Shown: positions 1 through 8,537 of the stretch, one piece after another
Layout of the letters: every line of letters begins with the position of its first letter
Numbering within the stretch: the stretch's first letter is position 1
Assembly: GCA_964523165.1 (NCBI GenBank)
Contig: CAZFXZ010000009.1
Location: 1 to 25,244 of the forward strand
Reading direction: 5' to 3'
Source: CAZFXZ01 sp964523165
Lineage (GTDB): Bacteria > Patescibacteriota > Patescibacteriia > JACRDY01
Length of the DNA: 25,244 nt
Made by a program: the position numbers and the translations under genes
Notes under the pieces: model-generated
Database searches by the model: none
What the model was told of the DNA's origin: nothing
Seen by the model: the letters and a program-made list of their open reading frames with translations, nothing else

Positions 1-1239
1 GAGAACAAAAAATTATTTGAAAAAAATTTCCCGGCGCAATTCATCGCTGAGGGCGCCGATCAGTGCCGAGCCTGGTTTTATTATCTTGTTGTTTTGTCAG
101 TAGCTCTATTTGACTCCGTGCCATTTCAAAATGTCATCGTCAATGGAATTGTCCTTGCTCAAGATGGACAAAAAATGTCTAAACGTCTCAAAAATTATCC
201 AGACCCCCAAGCAATTATAGAACGTTATGGCGCCGATGCCTTGCGTTATTATTTATTTACTTCGCCGGTCATGAAAGCTGACACCTTAAACTTCGCCGAA
301 CGTGGCGTCGATGAAGTCTATAAAAAGCTCATCCTCATCTTGTCGAACGTTTTATCATTTTATGAAATGTTTAAGGGCGAGACACTAATCGACAACCAAC
401 CATCAACTAAGCACGTCCTAGATCGGTGGATTGTCAGCAAAATAGAAATGTTAAAAAGTGATGTAACGATGGCTCTGGACAACTATGATGTCGTGGTTGC
501 CTCGCGGCCTATTGTCGAGTTCGTCAACGAACTTTCGACGTGGTACGTCCGTCGCAGTCGCGATCGCTTTAAGTCTGAGGAAAGGACTGCCGCGCTGGCC
601 ACCCTGCGCTATGTTTTATTAGAGTTATCAAAGTTACTAGCACCATTCACGCCCTTTATCGCTGAGCGTGTTTACCAAGTTGTCGGTGGCGAAAAGTCGT
701 CCGTCCATCTCGACAGCTGGCCAGCAGTAAATAAAAAATTGATCAATGAAAAAGTTTTAGACCAAATGGAAACGTCAAGACAGATCGTTGAGGCCGGTTT
801 GGCCGCCCGAGCCAGTGCCGGTCTAAAAATCCGCCAGCCACTAACTTCTTACACCACTTCGCTGGTAAAAAGCCTGACTGATGAATACGCTGCCATCATC
901 ACCGATGAGTTAAATATAGAAAAGTTACTATTTGGTAAAAAAGACGAATTGGATACTAATATCACACCAGAGCTAAAACAGGCCGGTTATGTCCGCGAGG
1001 TCGCCCGCCACATCAATGCCTTGCGCAAAAACGCTGGCTTGACGATTGGTGACACCGTCACCGTTTACTATCAAACCGATAATGACGATATCAACAAAGC
1101 CATCAACGACAACCAGGAAAACATTGCTAAAGATGTCATCGCCAATAAATTAAAAAACGAAAAAAATAAAATTGACGATCAGTATCAAAACACGGTCAAA
1201 GTCGACGACCACGACTTGTGGTTGGGTTTAAAAAAATAA
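1..1239 (+). CDS. ileS: Isoleucyl-tRNA synthetase, C-terminal part (5' end outside window)
   Basis: The frame is open from base 1, so the gene enters from the left edge; the first start-like codon (TTG at 94) is internal. About 412 residues remain. They begin in the last part of the class I catalytic domain, with the Ile/Val/Leu signature EGADQCRAWFYYL and the ATP-binding KMSKR loop at about bases 172-186. An anticodon-binding helical domain follows (DRWIVSKIEML through LLAPFTPFIAERVYQ), then a tail with RASAGLKIRQPL and GYVREVARHINALRK, which fits the DUF5915-type C-terminus of the eukaryote-like (type 2) IleRS. No C-terminal zinc cysteine cluster is seen. The enzyme charges tRNA-Ile in the cytoplasm. 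Identification is firm; the type assignment is from remembered family features. Confidence 0.96.
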   Translation, partial: ENKKLFEKNFPAQFIAEGADQCRAWFYYLVVLSVALFDSVPFQNVIVNGIVLAQDGQKMSKRLKNYPDPQAIIERYGADALRYYLFTSPVMKADTLNFAERGVDEVYKKLILILSNVLSFYEMFKGETLIDNQPSTKHVLDRWIVSKIEMLKSDVTMALDNYDVVVASRPIVEFVNELSTWYVRRSRDRFKSEERTAALATLRYVLLELSKLLAPFTPFIAERVYQVVGGEKSSVHLDSWPAVNKKLINEKVLDQMETSRQIVEAGLAARASAGLKIRQPLTSYTTSLVKSLTDEYAAIITDELNIEKLLFGKKDELDTNITPELKQAGYVREVARHINALRKNAGLTIGDTVTVYYQTDNDDINKAINDNQENIAKDVIANKLKNEKNKIDDQYQNTVKVDDHDLWLGLKK

Positions 1240-1249
1240 TCTTATTTTT

Positions 1250-1801
1250 ATGGCTAGGAAATCTCCAGAATCACTTCGCGACGATCCATTTGAATTCGAC
1301 ACCAGCACAAAAGATGAAATGCGAGATGTAAAAAATGTTCCACTGCGTGATATGGGTGGTCATTATGTCAATCCTGAGAATATTGACGATCAAAGTATTG
1401 TAAGATCAAAGAGCCAAAAACCAGAAACGCCAGAAATGCCTCATGGCAGTCACTTGGTTTCTAAAACCGAAACTAAAAAATTACAAGGCGTTGATTTTGA
1501 CAGTAACAACAGTCAAAACGACTGGCTACCGGAAAAACTGACTTCTGGATCAGATTTAAAAATAGCTCAAACTGGACATAATATTCTCAAAACTCCCAGT
1601 GCGACTTCAAGAAAACCAGACCATACAGCAGAAAACATAGTTTACGATCTTGATCAAAAATTTCGTTTTGATAAATTAAATACTTTCAAGGCGTGGCTGG
1701 ATAGAAAATATAGACATGGTGAAACTCATCACTCCAAGCCAACTAAAAATAAAGGTGGGGAAACAATTCGCCGACCGCAAAAAGACATCGAGGCCACTTA
1801 A
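1250..1801 (+). CDS. Unrecognised charged, probably disordered 183-residue protein
   Basis: I do not recognise this protein. It starts with ATG ten bases after the ileS stop and ends 17 bases before the NIF3 gene, so it lies inside a same-strand run. No clear Shine-Dalgarno sequence precedes it. The sequence is hydrophilic and rich in Lys, Asp, Glu, Ser, Asn and Thr. It has no signal peptide, no membrane segment and no cysteine. The one region that looks folded is near the C-terminus (about residues 128-155, with VYDLDQKFRFDKLNTFKAWL), followed by a basic tail. Codon choice seems more A-rich than in its neighbours. It is probably real because it fills the interval between two well-supported genes in a dense region, but its function is unknown. 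Confidence 0.7.
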   Translation: MARKSPESLRDDPFEFDTSTKDEMRDVKNVPLRDMGGHYVNPENIDDQSIVRSKSQKPETPEMPHGSHLVSKTETKKLQGVDFDSNNSQNDWLPEKLTSGSDLKIAQTGHNILKTPSATSRKPDHTAENIVYDLDQKFRFDKLNTFKAWLDRKYRHGETHHSKPTKNKGGETIRRPQKDIEAT

Positions 1802-1818
1802 TTAAAATCACAAATCTT

Positions 1819-2778
1819 ATGAAAGTCCAACAAATATTTGAGTTAGCGACTAAAATGGGCATTGAGGCCGATCTGCGTGGCAAAAAGGCTGTCGAAAAAA
1901 TGTTGAAGCGCAAAAAAGAGCTTTATGATAAAATGACGCCGGCGCAAAAAAAAGAATTTGACGTCGAAGCACTAACCAATCCCTACATCGACGGCCGCAT
2001 TCATCATATCAGCAAAAAAAATCCCGAGGTCAAAAAGATTTTGGCCGGTATTGATATGGAAGGTGATGAAGTTTTGCTAGCCGATCGTCTCGGTGATATC
2101 GACTTGATCATGGCTCATCATCCACGTGGCAAAGCTTTGGCTGATTTACATGACGTTATGCATTTGCAAGCCGAGGTCGTAGCCGGCTACGGCGTACCAA
2201 TCAACATTGCCGAGTCACTAATCCGTGAACGCATCGATGAAGTCGCTCGCGGCGTCCACCCCATCAATCACACTCGGCCAATCGATATCGCTAAACTGTT
2301 AGATATCAGCTACATCAACACTCACACTCAGACCGATAACCTCGTCGCTACTTTTTTGAAAAACATTATTGACAAAAAGAAACCGGAATACGTCAGTGAG
2401 ATTTTGGACTTACTCAAAGAAATTCCCGAATATCAAGAAGCTATTAAACAAGGGGCCGGCCCCCGCCTCTTTGCTGGCGCCCCGGGCAATCGGGCCGGCC
2501 GCATCGCCGTGACGGAAATCACCGGCGGCACGGAAGGTTCTGTTAAGATTTATGAAAAAATGGCCGCGGCTGGTGTCGGCACAATTGTTGCCATGCACCA
2601 ATCCGAAGAACACAAAAAACAAGCTGAAGCTGCTCACATCAACGTCGTTATCGCCGGGCACATGTCGTCTGATTCTTTGGGTATGAATTTACTGCTCGAC
2701 GAATTAGAAAAAAAGGGCATAAAAATTATCCCCTGCTCAGGCTTAATTCGCGTCTCAAGAGTCAAAAAGAAAAAGTAA
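1819..2778 (+). CDS. NIF3-family (NGG1p-interacting factor 3-like) protein
   Basis: This 319-residue cytoplasmic protein resembles the NIF3/YbgI metal-binding family, whose members are toroidal dinuclear-metal proteins. The family is sometimes annotated as GTP cyclohydrolase 1 type 2, but its physiological substrate is generally unsettled. Visible features are the LIMAHHP motif (about residues 97-103), matching the family's HHP metal ligands, and a C-terminal half with AVTEITGGTEGS, a His-containing IVAMHQSEEH segment and AGHMSSDS, which corresponds to the family's second His/Glu metal-binding motif. The N-terminal 60 residues and the middle are longer than in the roughly 250-residue YbgI type. 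The start is an ATG 17 bases after the previous gene. It ends six bases before ruvA and is probably cotranscribed with it. Confidence 0.82.
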   Translation: MKVQQIFELATKMGIEADLRGKKAVEKMLKRKKELYDKMTPAQKKEFDVEALTNPYIDGRIHHISKKNPEVKKILAGIDMEGDEVLLADRLGDIDLIMAHHPRGKALADLHDVMHLQAEVVAGYGVPINIAESLIRERIDEVARGVHPINHTRPIDIAKLLDISYINTHTQTDNLVATFLKNIIDKKKPEYVSEILDLLKEIPEYQEAIKQGAGPRLFAGAPGNRAGRIAVTEITGGTEGSVKIYEKMAAAGVGTIVAMHQSEEHKKQAEAAHINVVIAGHMSSDSLGMNLLLDELEKKGIKIIPCSGLIRVSRVKKKK

Positions 2779-2784
2779 ATCCCT

Positions 2785-3336
2785 ATGATTGGTTATCTCA
2801 ATGGCTTATTAAAGGCTAAAAATGACCGCCAGGCCATTATCGAGGTCAATAACGTCGGTTATAGTGTTTTAGCACCTCGATCCCTCCTAGCCCAAAAAAC
2901 ACTGGGCAGTCCGATCGAGCTCTATATCCACACTCACGTCCGCGAAGATATTTTTGAGCTATACGGCCTAGCCGATCTAGAAAGTGTTAATTTTTTCAAG
3001 CAAATGATTTCGGTTTCTGGTGTCGGACCAAAAACGGCTTTGAATATTTTTGAGTTAGCTCAATTAGACGAAATAAAAAAAGCTATCGCTTTGGGCGATA
3101 CTTCATTACTGACCAAAGTCTCGGGCATCGGCAAAAAAACCGCCGAACTGATCGTGTTGAAACTTCGTGATAGTAGTCAGGCAAGCATGTCGGTCGTGGG
3201 CGACGCTGAAGCCATTGATGCGCTGATTGGCTTGGGTTATGGCGCCTTAGACGTCAGACAAACCTTGGCCCAAATTGACACCTCTCTGCCGATTGAACAA
3301 AAAATCAAAGCGGCTCTAAAACTTCTTGCCAAATAA
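2785..3336 (+). CDS. ruvA: Holliday junction DNA helicase subunit RuvA
   Basis: The 183-residue product is slightly shorter than the usual 190-205 residues. RuvA tetramers bind Holliday junctions and load the RuvB motor during recombination and repair. Domain I is an OB-fold starting MIGYLNG (about residues 1-62). Domain II has tandem helix-hairpin-helix motifs, SVSGVGPKTALNIF (about 74-87) and KVSGIGKKTAELIVLKL (about 110-126). A short linker leads to domain III (about 138-183), which contains the expected IDALIGLGYG segment for RuvB contact. The gene follows the NIF3 gene by six bases. Its stop TAA overlaps the ATG of the next gene (TAATG), which suggests translational coupling. No ruvB or ruvC is present in this window. 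Confidence 0.96.
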   Translation: MIGYLNGLLKAKNDRQAIIEVNNVGYSVLAPRSLLAQKTLGSPIELYIHTHVREDIFELYGLADLESVNFFKQMISVSGVGPKTALNIFELAQLDEIKKAIALGDTSLLTKVSGIGKKTAELIVLKLRDSSQASMSVVGDAEAIDALIGLGYGALDVRQTLAQIDTSLPIEQKIKAALKLLAK

Positions 3337-4280
3337 TGCCCCTCGTCGATAAAAAAGATTTTGCCAAATTTACCGCCCGACACGACGGTGGTCTTTTTCA
3401 ATCCACCGACTGGGCCAATCTACAACAAATTTTGCAGCGACCTGTTTATTATTTAATCAACGGTGACAATGCTGGCCTGTTTATCCAACACAGCCTACCC
3501 GGTGGCCAAAAATATTGGTATGCCCCTCGCGGACCAATCGTCGATAATAGCGCCAAGCTGTCAGATTTTATCGCCGATTTAAAAAATCAAGCCGCTAGAC
3601 AACATGTAGCGTTTTGTCGTTTTGAGCCAACATTTAATTGGCCTAGATTTTTTGGTCGACGGACCAACGATGTCCATCCAGCCCAAACGGCCATTTTGGA
3701 TCTTGGACCAGATATTGATAAATTGTCATCTAGCTTTCATGCCAAGACTCGTTACAATATAAAATTGGCACAAAAAAAGGGTCTGACTGTCCGGACTTTA
3801 CAGCATCCGCAAGATTTGGAAATATTTTGGCAATTATTAAAAAAAACTTACGACCGCCAAGCCGTTAAAACTCACCCCAAGAGCTACTACTTCAAAATAT
3901 TTGCCGGTCACTATCAGTCTTTTAAGCCTCAGCTTTATATTGCCGAGTACCAAAAAAATCCCATCGCTGCCAATATTGTTTATTTTTTTGGTGATACGGC
4001 TATTTATGCTCACGGTGGAGCGGATTATAATTATCGCCAGTTAATGGCCCCTCATCTGTTGCAATGGCAACAAATCATCGACGCAAAAAATAGTGGCTGT
4101 CGACAATATGATTTTTGGGGTTATGATGAAAAAAAATGGCCGGGCGTCAGTCGTTTTAAACAAGGCTTCAATCCAAAAATAGTTAAATATCCCGGCACTT
4201 TCGACCTGCCAGTATCGGTCAGTCTTTATCAGCTCTATCGTTTAGCAAAATTTATTCGACGACTGTCCCGCGGCCTTTAG
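3336..4280 (+). CDS. FemAB-family peptidoglycan bridge aminoacyltransferase
   Basis: This 314-residue protein belongs to the FemA/FemB/FemX group of tandem GNAT-fold enzymes, which transfer amino acids from aminoacyl-tRNA to the lipid II stem peptide. Visible family features are an N-terminal FQSTDWANLQ segment, the basic patch SFHAKTRYNIKLAQKKG (about residues 132-148), and the C-terminal signature YDFWGYDEKKWPGVSRFKQG (about 267-286) that is common in CPR FemAB proteins. It starts at the ATG that overlaps the ruvA stop. Its last 29 bases overlap, tail to tail, the 3' end of the minus-strand 632-residue gene, so there is no room for a dedicated terminator. Substrate and amino acid cannot be told from sequence. 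Confidence 0.87.
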   Translation: MPLVDKKDFAKFTARHDGGLFQSTDWANLQQILQRPVYYLINGDNAGLFIQHSLPGGQKYWYAPRGPIVDNSAKLSDFIADLKNQAARQHVAFCRFEPTFNWPRFFGRRTNDVHPAQTAILDLGPDIDKLSSSFHAKTRYNIKLAQKKGLTVRTLQHPQDLEIFWQLLKKTYDRQAVKTHPKSYYFKIFAGHYQSFKPQLYIAEYQKNPIAANIVYFFGDTAIYAHGGADYNYRQLMAPHLLQWQQIIDAKNSGCRQYDFWGYDEKKWPGVSRFKQGFNPKIVKYPGTFDLPVSVSLYQLYRLAKFIRRLSRGL

Positions 4281-6150
4281 CCGACGTGTCGTAAAGTAGG
4301 TCGGTCGTGATCGCACCTTGGACCTTTTCGATAATCGCGTTGGTATTTTTATCACGAGCCGTCAGACGTTGCTCGCCGGTCAGCAGTAAAACCTTACCAA
4401 AATCCTGGCCACTGGGCGTAATCTTGACGGCAAAACTGGCTTGACCGGTCGTGGCCACGCTGGGTGGTAAACGATTGATTGTCCAACTCACGACTCGAGT
4501 AGCCGGATTGTAAGTCAAATCTCCGACAGAAACCTTGACCAATTTGTCATAAGTGACCGATGTCGGCAAAACAGTTTGCAGCACGACATTTTGAATTTCG
4601 TGTAAAGAGTTGTCAATTTGCCAATCAATCAAATAAGTCGTCGTCCCCCCAACCTTGGGTGGCAATGGTCCGCTACCTACCGGATTACCTTTGTCGTCAA
4701 AATAACGACCTTTGGTTGTCAGGCTAATATTGGAATTTAAAGACAATTTGACGGTATTGCTTTTTTGCTCCACCGTGACAGATTGATCACCGACTTGACC
4801 GATCTTCATGGCCGCCGCACTGCGAATATTTAAATCACCGGACGCCTCTCCGGCCGCTCCGACAATATCGACACTAAAATCTATCACGCCTTTTTGACCG
4901 GGTTTAACTTTGGCTAGATTGGGCACTTCTTTAGAAGTCCAAGACAAAATTTTACCAGCCTCAAATTCTTCCAACGAACCATCGTAACGATCAAATAAAC
5001 TCGTCCAGTCGATCAATTCACCGGTCGACGAGACGATCACACTGGCCGTGACGTCGGACAAAGTTTGATCACCAGTATTTTCATAAATCAAAGAGTAGGA
5101 TAGTGAATCACCAAATGACACAGTATCATCTTCGCGACTGCCATTGATTTTTAATTCAATCGTGACATCACTTTCCATGACCGTGACGACAATTTTTTGT
5201 TCTTGCAACAAGTAATCCTCTTGGCTATCCAATAATAACGATTTGACAATAAATTCTTGCGGGCCCGAGGTTGTGGCGGCAAAATGTCCAATAATCGTGA
5301 TTTCGTTTTCTGTTTGTGGCTCCAAATTTTCGACCAACCAACGATCATCGGTGTTTTCAGGTTGGGTTTCTTGGACGGTAAAATCTTTGGGGTAAACTAT
5401 TTCCATCGCCGCCTTAGCCAAGACCTTATCCGTACTATTGCGATATTTTATTTTAATTTCTAAATCTTCCGATGGGGGAATAGTCGCGGCCGTACTCACT
5501 TCAACCTGCAAAGGCACACCGTTAATCGTTGTGGTTTTACTGGCTTCTTGTTGAAATTTGGAAGAAAAGTTGGCCGGTTGATAGTACAAAACGGCCCAAA
5601 AATTTTGATTGGACTTGTCCTCACCGACCAAACGCCCCTTGATAACGATCTGACCTTCCTGATCACGAGACAACGTACCCAAATCCCAATTGTCTTCCAG
5701 TTTGAGTTGACTATCGACACGGACCCTAGCCGCCGGCTCGACAGATTCGACTATCAATCCGGCCGGATAACGGACATTCAAACTGGTTTCGTCGACAGCG
5801 ACCTGACCACGATTTTTATATTTGATAACATATTCGACCATATCACCAGCCGACACTTCGTCCGGGCCTTGAATACTCAATTCAATTTGCTGATTGCGCC
5901 CGCCAAAAAAGTTTTGGACACTGTCTGGTGCGTAATGACGAAAAGTCCAAGCTCCCAACCAGGCTACACCCGCCACAATCACAGTAAAAATCGTCAAACC
6001 CAAAGCAAAACGCAACGGGCGATTGGTAGTCTGTTGATCCAAAGTAGTAATATCTGTCATTTGACCATCTTCACTCTGATAAATATTTTTTAGATCTTTT
6101 TTCATCTCCTGTGTGCTGATTTTTTTTGGTATATGATTATTGGTAGTCAT
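4252..6150 (-). CDS. Single-pass membrane protein with repeated extracellular DUF11/CARDB-like domains
   Basis: The 632-residue protein has about 46 polar N-terminal residues, one membrane helix (about 47-70, RFALGLTIFTVIVAGVAWLG) and then a long exported region. That region appears to consist of four repeats of roughly 115-150 residues, starting near residues 88, 212, 330 and 475. Each carries the beta-sandwich pattern of DUF11/CARDB domains, for example SAGDMVEYVIKYKNRG, PSEDLEIKIKYRNST and SFGDSLSYSLIYENTG. There is no enzymatic motif and no cysteine. It is the last gene of the glycan operon, starting five bases after the DUF4012 stop. A rod or stalk that spans or decorates the surface glycan layer is a reasonable inference. 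The 3' end overlaps the convergent femAB-type gene by 29 bases. Confidence 0.78.
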   Translation of the reverse strand: MTTNNHIPKKISTQEMKKDLKNIYQSEDGQMTDITTLDQQTTNRPLRFALGLTIFTVIVAGVAWLGAWTFRHYAPDSVQNFFGGRNQQIELSIQGPDEVSAGDMVEYVIKYKNRGQVAVDETSLNVRYPAGLIVESVEPAARVRVDSQLKLEDNWDLGTLSRDQEGQIVIKGRLVGEDKSNQNFWAVLYYQPANFSSKFQQEASKTTTINGVPLQVEVSTAATIPPSEDLEIKIKYRNSTDKVLAKAAMEIVYPKDFTVQETQPENTDDRWLVENLEPQTENEITIIGHFAATTSGPQEFIVKSLLLDSQEDYLLQEQKIVVTVMESDVTIELKINGSREDDTVSFGDSLSYSLIYENTGDQTLSDVTASVIVSSTGELIDWTSLFDRYDGSLEEFEAGKILSWTSKEVPNLAKVKPGQKGVIDFSVDIVGAAGEASGDLNIRSAAAMKIGQVGDQSVTVEQKSNTVKLSLNSNISLTTKGRYFDDKGNPVGSGPLPPKVGGTTTYLIDWQIDNSLHEIQNVVLQTVLPTSVTYDKLVKVSVGDLTYNPATRVVSWTINRLPPSVATTGQASFAVKITPSGQDFGKVLLLTGEQRLTARDKNTNAIIEKVQGAITTDLLYDTSAKGRGTVVE

Positions 6151-6155
6151 AAAAT

Positions 6156-8537
6156 TTAAAGTTGTGGACGTATAAAGACGGCACCATAAGCCTGATCTTT
6201 GGTTAAATCAGTTTGATAATTTACCACTCCCCGCTCAAACGACAGAGAGTCGGGATAGCGCCAATGTAACTGCCAACCGTCGGGTAAAATCAAACGGCTG
6301 GTAAAGCGTCCCTCTTGACCGGATTGTTTTTGGACAATCAGAGAATAATTAGCCGTTTCGGTCACCAAGTCAAAATGTTGTTCTAGACGATCAAGAAAAT
6401 TAGTTTGAGCTAAATTTTTTGTAAAATTTAAACGAAATGGCAGGCGGTAGGTAAAAGTCACGATCGAAGTTTGGCCGGGATTGGTCTGCGTCCAACCAGC
6501 AAAAACAGTTTTGCCAAATTCATTATTGATTGCCACGCCGGTTTCAAAATCCACATCGACCGTCCCGCTAATTTTTAACAGATCCTGATCAGTGACATAA
6601 TCTTCAGCCGGATAGTCAAAAAGTTTTAACTCCGGATAGTCAAAGCCGCTAGCCGCTATCAACGTGCTACCCTGCGGAACATACAAACGTAAATAATTAA
6701 CATTGGGTACGCCCGTAAAGGGTAGGCCGGCCTGACCAGTATGGGTCCGAGTAATGGTCGTAGTGGCAATGATCGAGCCATCGTCATAAACACGGGCTTC
6801 GTGTGTCACGTCTTGTGACATGACGAGGTCGGTTTTTTCACCGGCAATATTGGCATTAACGATCATGACGTAGTCGCCAGAGGTTGGTACGATTTCATTA
6901 GACCAACCAAGCGAGCGTAATGAGCGTTGCAAAACCTCATTGGTGCTGTAAATTTGCAAATCTTTATTCGATAACGAATCATGCAATAAAGTAGCGGTTT
7001 TTAAACCTTGTTGCGGGCTAACCGTCAAAACCTTTTCTAATAATTTTGGCACCAAACCGCCAATAAACTCCTTGGGGCGATTTTCTTGTTTGTCGTATTC
7101 CAATTCTACGGCTTTTTGTGTCTCGTCATAAAAATTGTCGGCCGTAATTGTCTTGCCATATTCGGTCATATCCAGCGGCCCCAATATAGCCAATAGATCG
7201 CGAGCTAAATCAGAGTTGATAGCGACCACGCCGTCGACCGTCGGGCCGCCGGCTTGACGATAAAACCACATAATTTTTTCGGCTGAAGTCGGCCAATCGG
7301 GAAACCAATTACTATCTTGAAATTCCCAGCGAGCATTTAGTAATCGCAATGGCTCAGGGCTAGCCAGCTTGGCCTGCAAACTACCTTGCAAGTCATAAGA
7401 GCCACCACCGGGCACTTCAATATTACGAATTTGCCCGGCCGAAATATCAACTAAGGCGTAACTGCCAATGAATCCTCCCGTCGGTCGGATCTCGTTGTTG
7501 TTTTGAAACAAAACCAAATAGCGACGAAGTTGACCGTCACCCAAAAAGTTTATAACCAAATCGGAAATTTCTACCAAATAATCGACACTGCCGCTGATCA
7601 GAGGCATTTTTTGTTGGGCAGTGATAAAAGCGGCTTGATATTTGTCGGGCAAAACGTGAGCGTCGACTTGAGCCAACTGCCGGCTGGCTTCGGCCACTCG
7701 CGGCTGGATGATTTTCAACCGCTCATTTAAAACTTTGATTTTATCCAAAATTGTTAAGTCTGGACTTTGTAAACCTTCGAGAGCCGTGGACAGATCTTGA
7801 GCAATCAATGATAAATTTTTACCAGCGGCCGTCAAATTTTGTGCTGACTCTAAAGACTGACCGAAACTTGGCAATAAACCAACGACTGTTTTGAGTAAAG
7901 AATTAATGTCGTCGATTTCAGCTTGAGCATTGTAAAAATTTTGATAGGCCTGATCAAAATTAGCTTGGCGCAAACTATCCAAGGCGACCTGACCATCCTG
8001 CAACACTCGATCACGCTTGTCTTGGATTTCTTGAAAATAACTAAAACCGCTCAAAGGCAAAACCAACAGCAAGCCAACCACGACAAATCCGGCTAAAGCT
8101 TTGAGTGGCCGAAATTCATATCGCCAAGTTGGCCAAGAAAAATTATTAATCATTCGACTGACGGCCTGACCAAAATTTTTGATCTGTCGCATAGGCCACC
8201 ACAGTGTCGATAAAATATTTTTCAATTGAGCGCTAAAATCAAAACGACGCTTGGTCGGACGAGTAAAGGTCGTCGGGATTTCGGCTGGCCAGGGCTGGGG
8301 TTCAATCGACCGGATCGGTTTTTTAAAAGATAGACTAGCTAAAGGTTTAGCCGGTACGTCAAAAAGTGGCTCATCAACCAACGGTTGGCGCCAAGCCGAC
8401 GGCTCGGGACGAAGGTCTACCAAATGCGGTGAAACATAATGATCAAAATCACTATACTGACGAACTGACAAAACAACCTCTTTAGGAGCTTGGCGGGTTT
8501 TGCGACTGGGTAATTTTTTTGTTTTGTCCGTGGGCAT
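6156..8537 (-). CDS. DUF4012-domain membrane protein
   Basis: The open frame reaches 8621, but that would overlap the upstream glycosyltransferase by 140 bases. The ATG at 8537 (MPTDKTKKLP) overlaps it by only 56 and is preferred, giving 793 residues. The order is: a polar Pro-rich cytoplasmic region (1-140), one membrane helix (about 148-168, LAGFVVVGLLLVLPLSG), an extracytoplasmic helical or coiled-coil region (about 172-330), and the DUF4012 core. The core contains YLVLFQNNNEIRPTGGFIGS (about 340-359), GQIRNIEVPGG, SNWFPDWPTSAEKI and PTVDGVVAINSDLARDLLAI (about 432-451). A C-terminal beta-rich region follows. The family has no established biochemical function that I know of. Its place behind a polyprenyl glycosylphosphotransferase and three glycosyltransferases points to a role in surface glycan attachment or export. 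Confidence 0.88.
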   Translation of the reverse strand: MPTDKTKKLPSRKTRQAPKEVVLSVRQYSDFDHYVSPHLVDLRPEPSAWRQPLVDEPLFDVPAKPLASLSFKKPIRSIEPQPWPAEIPTTFTRPTKRRFDFSAQLKNILSTLWWPMRQIKNFGQAVSRMINNFSWPTWRYEFRPLKALAGFVVVGLLLVLPLSGFSYFQEIQDKRDRVLQDGQVALDSLRQANFDQAYQNFYNAQAEIDDINSLLKTVVGLLPSFGQSLESAQNLTAAGKNLSLIAQDLSTALEGLQSPDLTILDKIKVLNERLKIIQPRVAEASRQLAQVDAHVLPDKYQAAFITAQQKMPLISGSVDYLVEISDLVINFLGDGQLRRYLVLFQNNNEIRPTGGFIGSYALVDISAGQIRNIEVPGGGSYDLQGSLQAKLASPEPLRLLNARWEFQDSNWFPDWPTSAEKIMWFYRQAGGPTVDGVVAINSDLARDLLAILGPLDMTEYGKTITADNFYDETQKAVELEYDKQENRPKEFIGGLVPKLLEKVLTVSPQQGLKTATLLHDSLSNKDLQIYSTNEVLQRSLRSLGWSNEIVPTSGDYVMIVNANIAGEKTDLVMSQDVTHEARVYDDGSIIATTTITRTHTGQAGLPFTGVPNVNYLRLYVPQGSTLIAASGFDYPELKLFDYPAEDYVTDQDLLKISGTVDVDFETGVAINNEFGKTVFAGWTQTNPGQTSIVTFTYRLPFRLNFTKNLAQTNFLDRLEQHFDLVTETANYSLIVQKQSGQEGRFTSRLILPDGWQLHWRYPDSLSFERGVVNYQTDLTKDQAYGAVFIRPQL

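Noticed and set aside
94..96. Possible start of a short ileS gene at a TTG codon
   Set aside because: The frame continues unbroken to base 1 and encodes the IleRS signature upstream, so this is an internal Leu codon of a gene cut by the window edge.
2452..2463. GGGGCCGGCCCC palindrome inside the NIF3 gene
   Set aside because: It encodes part of an ordinary Gly/Ala/Pro-rich stretch in a conserved reading frame; no neighbouring signal suggests a site.
5548..6093. A 181-residue plus-strand frame opposite the repeat protein
   Set aside because: It is antisense to a well-supported gene, has no start signal and no recognisable domain.
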